Shown here: in pieces, positions 57,725-64,000 of the stretch | Layout: each line of letters opens with the position of its first letter | Numbering within the stretch: position 1 is the stretch's first letter | NCBI GenBank assembly: GCA_016584495.1 | Contig: WAID01000012.1 | Span: forward strand, 124,001-188,000 | Direction of reading: 5' to 3' | Length of the DNA: 64,000 bases | From: Celoporthe dispersa | Lineage: Eukaryota; Ascomycota; Sordariomycetes; Diaporthales; Cryphonectriaceae | Position numbers and translations under genes: made by a program | Notes under the pieces: model-generated | What the model was told of the DNA's origin: nothing | Seen by the model: only the letters and a program-made list of their open reading frames with translations | Databases searched by the model: none

Positions 57725-59658
57725 TGTTGAATGAGTTAGAGCCCTGTTTTTGATCAGGCGTTTCTTGATGAGGTAGAGCTTGGTCTGGTTCGTTCAACCT
57801 CTGGCAGGTTATCTGGTGATTTTTCTGGTTAAAAAACGAAAAGGAAAGGAGCACAGAAGGATCAATGAAAAAAAATTTATGGCGTTGCAGGTTGGTGTCA
57901 ACAGTGTTGTTTAAGTAGAGTTTGTGTGAATATGTGAATAAGTAGTCAGACTCGCAGGCAACCTGCGGGGCTTTCGTAAGTCCTTCTTACACGCACGCAG
58001 CCGCTGGGCTGAGATCCATGTCTCGTCATTCTTTTCCCTATTGCGCATTTCTACCCTTCCTCTGGGCGACTGAGAGTGTACGGTGTACTCCATCATGCCG
58101 GGCTTAGTTGGTCCGTCATAAGGAGGCTATACCACAAAAGACCCCACCCGCGAGACCTCCTTTGGGCCATGACCCAAGCCTGACCCATCGTTGCTCGGAC
58201 TGGGTTTCCATCCCGGCATTGTGCCCTTGGGTGCCGGCTGAGGCGTCGGCCAAGGTCGAAAAGTCCCCGGGCTCCGTGTTGCCTGCTCAGCTCGGCAGAA
58301 TCACGACCCCTACTGTATTACACAGAAAAGAGAGAGAGAAAAAAACGAGCCGTAGTAATGTATCTTCTGGAACGAGACAAGAACATGCTGGAAAGCCATT
58401 TTAAAAACGATGCGACGAGGATATCATGGCCCTTTTTAAAGTGCCTTGTTCCACGGCATAATTACATCGAACCATTGTTCCCACTTGGCAGGTAGTAACA
58501 ACAGCGCATCTGCAACTGTGTGAGGGGCTGGCTGCATGTGCTGGAAGCGGAAGGTGGCTTGTATCCATTCACCACTCACTGGCAAGAGGAGACTCTTGTC
58601 TGCATGGGGTGGCGGGACGAGCAAGGCAGGCGGTCAGCAACATGTTGCAGATCAACAACGGACAGTGGCAGTACCGACAGCCCGTCCACCAGGCACGGGT
58701 GGGTGAAGTCGTCTGCTTGGCTGCTCGGAGGGCGGATCGTGCTATGCCCGACATGCTGTCATATTGCATGTGGCGCAGCCGAAGCAAAGCAACAGTGGCC
58801 ATAGTATTGTCACTGCAGTCAATTTATATGGCATTTTTACTTTATTTTGCTGTATGATCCCTGTAACTGTTTCAAACATAGTATCTCTGCCGGTATATGA
58901 GCATGCGGCGGCTTCAGGTGAAACGTCCCAGTAATTTCTTCTTCGGGTCCTTCAACTGGTGGCTTGAGAGCCATTGTCAATAACCGGCAGCAATTATGAG
59001 CTATCTGTAGATGACTTCATCATTCGCAATGATGAGCAACTTCAAGGGGGCGTATACCTTTATCTCCAGACCTATTGGAACCAAGCCTCTTAAATCCGCA
59101 CGCAAGACTTGTCACATCAAGCTGTATGTGCCAGTCCATCGCATCACGAGACAGATCATTCACTGTAAGCCAAGGTATGGCGCAAGAGCTCTCCCCCTCT
59201 GGCTCTATGATAGGCCTTCGGAGGCGCGTTCTCCGAGACTCCAGCTGTCTCTTTTGGGGGATGAGGGAGAACCACAACGTCCGAAAACCAGTCCTCGGAC
59301 GGGCTGACCATCCCGTCACATGCAATAGAGATTGTGGAGGTAGCTAGATATGGATTGATTGGTAGACATGCAGCCGAAGAATGATCAACGTCTCTTCTCA
59401 AGCAAGAGCGAGATTCTACTTCATTATGGCCATTTGTAGAACCAGTTTAGACCTGAGACTGATTACCTATCTCGTTTATTTTTTATTTATTTTGGTTAAT
59501 CATTCTCAGGCTGGATACACCTGATAAAGCTCGACTGGTTAAATCATAAAAGAGTCCATATCTTCGAGTCTCTACGTATTAAACTATCTTCAAGATTCCC
59601 AATCTCCCTTCCGACCCTTTTTGCACACTTGACTTCTGATCTTGCCAGCCGTACAAAC
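57725..59658. other. Gene-poor region
   Basis: About 1.9 kb without a supported gene on either strand. Mixed composition, becoming AT-rich after 59440. Open frames are short and lack splice signals in phase. Confidence 0.5.
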
Positions 59659-61489
59659 CTAGTGGTGGGCGCGCTGCTGCTCCTGCCTTTGCATCTCATC
59701 GCGGAAAACGTTCTTCTTGTGCTCCTGTCGGTCGCCCCAGCTTCCTCGGTCCGTCAACTGAATCCCATCAAGCTTGCGGTCGGCTGGACCACCATGGACC
59801 TCGCTCGATAGGTCATCTGCATACTCGCCAGCAGTACCAGCCGGTCTACCAAAGACCCTGCCATACCTCCTCCAACGCCAGAACGCGAATCCACAAAGGC
59901 CCAGGAGGACCAGTCCGGCCGTTGCAGGCACAGCAATGGCTATGGTCCTGTCGTGCCCTGTCAGGCCGCCCTGCCCACCCTTCGAGCCTGTCGTTGAGGT
60001 CGAGCTGACAAGAACGTAGATCTCGCCCGTTGTGTCTGAGGAAAAGTAGAGCCGGCCTTCACGGTCCGCTGCGAGCCCGACCGGTCTCATGCAAGACGAG
60101 GGACAACCTATGTCGTCTGAGTTCCGGATTATATCAGAGAGGGCGGTGGTGCTGTCGGAGCTCTCGGCGGGTTGGCCTGTGACGGGGTCGAAGGTGACCT
60201 GGCCGACAAGATATCCTGCTGGGTTCGACTCGTCTGTGGAACCGTGGAAAGAGATGTACGCACTAGTCCCATCTGCCGAGAAGAGAATGTCCAGTGGAGT
60301 CTGATGGGGCTCTGGGAGGAGGGTGAGCAGGGGAAACATTAGCATCGAAACATCCCACGCCCGTATCAGCGTAAGCTGGGTATGAGTAGTGTATTTATTT
60401 TAACACGTACTGAAGGTGAGTCGGGGCGCCACAAACTCAGTCTGGCACAAAGTATCGTTGGCGGTACTATTGCCTACGCTGAACTGCTCACCAACCTTGA
60501 AACCAGCTGGAGAATCTGGGATCGTGGTGTTCCAGGCCGCCGCGCACTCTGGATAGCCATAGTTGGCACCTTGTTCCTCAGCCCCAGAGATGGAGGTTGT
60601 ACCGTTGAGGAAGCCGTGGAAATTCATCTCGTCGCCAGGGTTACTCTGGTGGATGTCGGTGCCATCCCTGGTAATATCGTCGGCACCATTGTCCATGGCG
60701 AAGATCCCGCCCGTCAACGGGTGCTCTCTGATGCCGACTGCGTTGAACAGGCCCCAGCCTAATAGTCGGCCTGTCGAGTCGAAGTCGGACGAGCCTGCAG
60801 ATGTCGACAGTTCTGATAGGTTGAAAGCTTTAATCTGGCCCAGACCACTGGATTGGGAGACGGCCTCGTAGCTCTCGTCGCTCCCTCTGGAGACGATGAG
60901 CACATCTGGCTCAACCTTGGATATGAGCAGGGTGCGGGTAACCTGATTGTCACTTGTCATGCCCGAGATGACCGTCGTTGAGTGTCCTGTCACGGAACCG
61001 CTGCTTGCGTCGTACGGCCACGCGAGAACTGACGATGCATTTGAAGCATACATGGTCGCTCCATCGTTGGACAGGGCCAGTCCATGGTTTAACTGCGACA
61101 TGTCTGGTCAGTAGGTAGAATCCTCTCCATTGGTATTATGAATAACCTTATTGGTTATTACATACGCTGGTCTCATTCACGATGACAAGAGCAGTCTCGA
61201 CTGTAAGACACGAGCCGCCTCGATCTGTGAAAGTGATACGCTTGACGCCCACACCATTTTCCAAGACCAGAAGCGCCCCCGACTCATCAAAGACTATAGT
61301 CCTCGGTTTCGAGAGACCAGATGCAACGAGAGAAGCCGTCCATCCGCTACTGACAGTCGGAGGAGAGTAAGCTGGGGAGAGGACGGTCTGACACGCGGTG
61401 GCTGAGCTTCGGGCTGCAATCTCCTTTCCCACTGCCAGAGAAGATCCTACACACAACAATGCTGTGCGGACGATTGGTGACGGCCTCAT
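59659..61489 (-). CDS. Membrane-anchored sorbosone/pyranose-dehydrogenase-like beta-propeller
   Basis: Extracellular six-bladed propeller of the glucose/sorbosone dehydrogenase superfamily (some fungal members are PQQ enzymes, AA12). Minus-strand exons 61489-61166, 61092-60411 and 60311-59659 give 552 residues. MRPSPIVRTALLCVGSSLAV looks like a signal peptide. Propeller motifs include SGLSKPRTIVFDESGALLVL, LNHGLALSNDGATMYAS, GWGLFNAVGIREHPLTGG, MDNGADDI, PGDEMNFHG, ANYGYPECAAAW, PLDILFSADGTSAYISFHG and MRPVGLAADREGRLYFSSD. A transmembrane helix (IAIAVPATAGLVLLGLCGFAFW) and a polar cytosolic tail follow. The tail anchor is less usual than a secreted form. Exon 2 uses acceptor GTCGCAG; the earlier CAG would bring a stop. 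Confidence 0.88.
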
Positions 61490-62255
61490 TGTGTTGGCTG
61501 GACGCACTATTCCTGTGACTTTAGAATACAGCACCAAAGTAGGAAAAAGAACACGGGGAAACAAATTTATATGGACGACCACTATATATCATAGACGTCG
61601 ACGGACTTGGCGAAAAGAGGAGAAGATAGCAAGGAGTGGGAAGATACGACGGACTGCAGAGTGGCTAATACTGCGTGGGCAAGTAACATGCATAAGCGAG
61701 CACAACATTTAAGCTGAGTGTCAGCATTTCGATTAGCCTTTATTGATGGCTCAAGACGCACTATCCCACCATCCGACTTCCTAATACGGGATGCATTTTG
61801 CCCCTAGCCTGGTTTTTTTCCACCATGTTCGGGCGATTTTAGATAGGCGGTATTATTGTTCGTTTTCTATCTCATCGTCCCTCGTTGCCCTTGACCTGTA
61901 GGTAAGCACCCCAAGACCTGGACAGGGAAATATACAGCAATCAATCATTCCAGGAAGATCTATGGCATGGCTGTCTCGACACCCTGTCTTTGCATTCGAA
62001 ACCAGACTACAACATAAATCGGATATCCTTCGTCAAACATTTCGACACTCCCAGATTGTATTTAGGAGTCGATCAGTCTTGTTACAGATAACTGTTTCGA
62101 TGATGAGCACAGCTCTTGGCCTAGGTGCCTAACTACGTGCCCGGTCCCATTGCAAGGCTGAGCCCAAAGAACAGGTGTGCGAACATTCCAGATATCAAAT
62201 TTAATTGCATCTGGTTGTTTGCAAATCCTTCGGAGAATTACACGCTTTTCCTGTC
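61490..62255. other. AT-rich intergenic
   Basis: Promoter side of the propeller gene and 3' flank of the STAND-like gene. No gene supported. Confidence 0.5.
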
Positions 62256-64000
62256 TTAAAATCCAATATGCTCCAATTGCCAAGTCGACGAATCTTCTGC
62301 TTCCACAGCTTCATCCATTTCTAAAATGTGCTCACCAAAGTATTGTTCAATACCTAATGCTCGACCTCGGCAAGTCACCACTAACTTGAAGACAATATCG
62401 CGGCGAGTCTTAACCAATCGGACCAGTCTTCGGAAGACATCATTGCTGTCTTGTTGTAACACAGTCGTCTCCTCGTACGCAGAAACTTCATCGAGAATGC
62501 ATAGAAGTAGACTTCCTAAGGGGAGATGCATTACAAGCTCATTCAAAACAGCGCACAGTGTAGTAAGCTTATGCTTTTCCAGATTTTCCATGTCTCTGAC
62601 ATTGGAGAAATCAGACAGGTCGACTCTGATAGATTTGGCTGTTATTTGACCGATAAGCTGGCCTATAAGGCTAGCCATCATATTGCTGACCGGTGATCGT
62701 TGCTGGTGATCGACGCTGAACGGTTCATGTTGAGAGCAAAAGTAACCGATCGTGAAGCCAGAGTCGTTCCGCTTGAAGATGTGTAAAAGCTTAGCCGCTA
62801 CAAGACTGAAGGGTGACAGTCCTTCTGCGCATGATAGGTCTTCGTTTCCGTGCACGAGAAGAGGCGTTGATGTGGCCTCTTTGGTCATATAGCTTCTGAA
62901 TACCGGGTTCAGGATCAGAGCAGATGCTCTAGCTTTCGCAACTTCATCCAAAGCCTCCCCAAGTTGTAGACAGGTTTCGATATCTCTGAAAATAAGTTCT
63001 GGGTCGAAGTGCAGAACTTGGAGCATTGATTCCATTGCTTCTGCTACCCAAAGTCATTGTGAGCCACAAGCATATTGTGATGATGTAGATAATGCTGACC
63101 GTTGTGCATTTGTTCAATAGTGCCTAGGTTCTTGTGTCGTCCTCGAGTTTCTGGATCTCGAAAGCTGGTATCGTATGCATTGGAACTTGATGCTGCTGAG
63201 AGTTAAATTCCACAATAACGTAAAAGTAAAACCGGGCATCTGCTTTAAGGAATAACTGACCGAAGCTAGAGTTCCAGCGCTGTTCAGTACTAAGAAGGAA
63301 TCTATATTGCGATTGCAGAATTTGAAGCGCTTGATATGAGAAATCTGCTGCTTGGGCAGATTTATGGTTCGTGTCGACAACAACACTTTGCTGCACTTGA
63401 ATAGACCGATGCATATCGCGTGTACGCTGGTGCAAGCAAGTATTAGCCTCTTCCTTTAAGCGGCTAGCTTTGTTCTTGACATCTTCGCAACTCTCTAGCA
63501 GACGTTTCTTGTAGGAAGACTGCTGGAAAACTGGCTGGTACAACTTTTCTATACTATATATTAGAATCTGCATAGCCCAAATAGTCAATAGCGCACTTAC
63601 GAAAGGAGCTGTCGGCGAAGAACTGCATGACCTGTGTCAAAGTTCTTATTATTGACAGGTAGAGCTCGAACGTCTTCCTCTCTAGGAGCTCATCTCGGCA
63701 TGTAGCGTATATATCAATGTATCTTTTGGCATGGTCGATTGCTTCAGGTATATTGGCCAGAGCTTCAAAGATAGCATCTTCTACCTTTGCGAACGAACCA
63801 GCTGCCTATCATTCCAGATTTTGTTAGCTGGACTCGGGCACCAACCTTGTTAATACATGGGAAGGATGTGTTGAAACGCACACCAACAGCTAGGGTAAAT
63901 ACACCACATATGCTATACAGCAGCTCAGCAAAAGCACTTGGCATACGAGGAAAGGCATGAGGATCAGTGGAGACCACATACCTGGAACCATAGTCTCCCG
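62256..64000 (-). CDS. STAND-like protein with DUF7708-type N-terminal region, partial at window edge
   Basis: 3' part of a fungal STAND/NLR-related protein with degenerate nucleotide site. Minus-strand exons: (edge)-63846, 63805-63601, 63548-63233, 63164-63100, 63043-62256; the last four sum to 458 codons with stop, all phases agreeing. A helical region (IDHAKRYIDIYATCRDELLE, RKTFELYLSIIRTLTQVMQF) resembles DUF7708, a frequent N-terminal domain of fungal STAND proteins. A charged coil follows (RLLESCEDVKNKASRLKEEA). The NTPase-like part has LLVHGNEDLSCAEG in place of a normal P-loop, GYFCSQHE, NMMASLIGQLIGQI and Walker-B-like LLLCILDEVSAYE, ending LVVTCRGRALGIEQYFGE. No clear C-terminal repeats; further exons downstream are not excluded. 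The 40-bp first intron is very short but has a CTAAC branch. Confidence 0.65.

Overview
This window is nuclear DNA from a filamentous ascomycete (Pezizomycotina, most likely Sordariomycetes). The reasons are: genes with short GT-AG introns (about 40-200 bp, often with CTAAC/CTGAC branch sites), GC-rich codon use, fungus-specific families (GH72 glucanosyltransferase, WSC protein, PTH11-like rhodopsin-domain receptor, Ytp1-like membrane protein, NACHT/STAND proteins), and long AT-richer or pyrimidine-rich intergenic stretches with dinucleotide microsatellites. I cannot name the species from sequence alone.

Layout. 1-6.6 kb: AT-rich edge, then a large NLR-type gene (alpha/beta-hydrolase, NACHT, ankyrin-like) and one doubtful small gene. 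7.6-24.2 kb is a conserved housekeeping block: ARB1 (ABC-F ribosome-biogenesis ATPase), INO80 (chromatin-remodelling ATPase), ALB1 (pre-60S factor) and a YTP1-like membrane protein. 24.2-30.9 kb is gene-poor, with two small candidate ORFs. 30.9-50 kb mixes cell-surface, trafficking and metabolic genes: a GPI-anchored GH72+ beta-1,3-glucanosyltransferase, a promethin/LDAF1-like lipid-droplet protein, a GH64 endo-beta-1,3-glucanase, an ARMT1/DUF89 phosphatase, a choline/GABA-type permease, a WSC-domain single-pass membrane protein, peptidyl-tRNA hydrolase, and the BAR protein RVS161/HOB3. 49.6-61.5 kb is more accessory: a rhodopsin-domain seven-helix receptor-like protein, a decayed or mis-assembled small membrane gene, a ThuA-like protein, an alpha/beta-hydrolase with a bacterial-looking C-terminal beta domain, and a membrane-anchored sorbosone/pyranose-dehydrogenase-like beta-propeller. 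61.7-64 kb is AT-richer and holds the 3' part of a second STAND-like gene that runs off the right edge.

Two window-wide patterns matter most to a reader. First, at least five otherwise intact genes, including the highly conserved INO80, carry single-base frame breaks. Nearly all can be placed in short homopolymers, and restoring one base at each rebuilds the family-typical frame. This looks like consensus error more than biology, so genes I list with breaks should not be called pseudogenes without reads. Second, microsatellites sit in introns and 5' leaders with the pyrimidine/CA strand on the sense side. The genes do not form one pathway; themes are ribosome biogenesis (ARB1, ALB1), cell-wall glucan work (GH72, GH64, WSC) and self/non-self-type STAND proteins at both ends.
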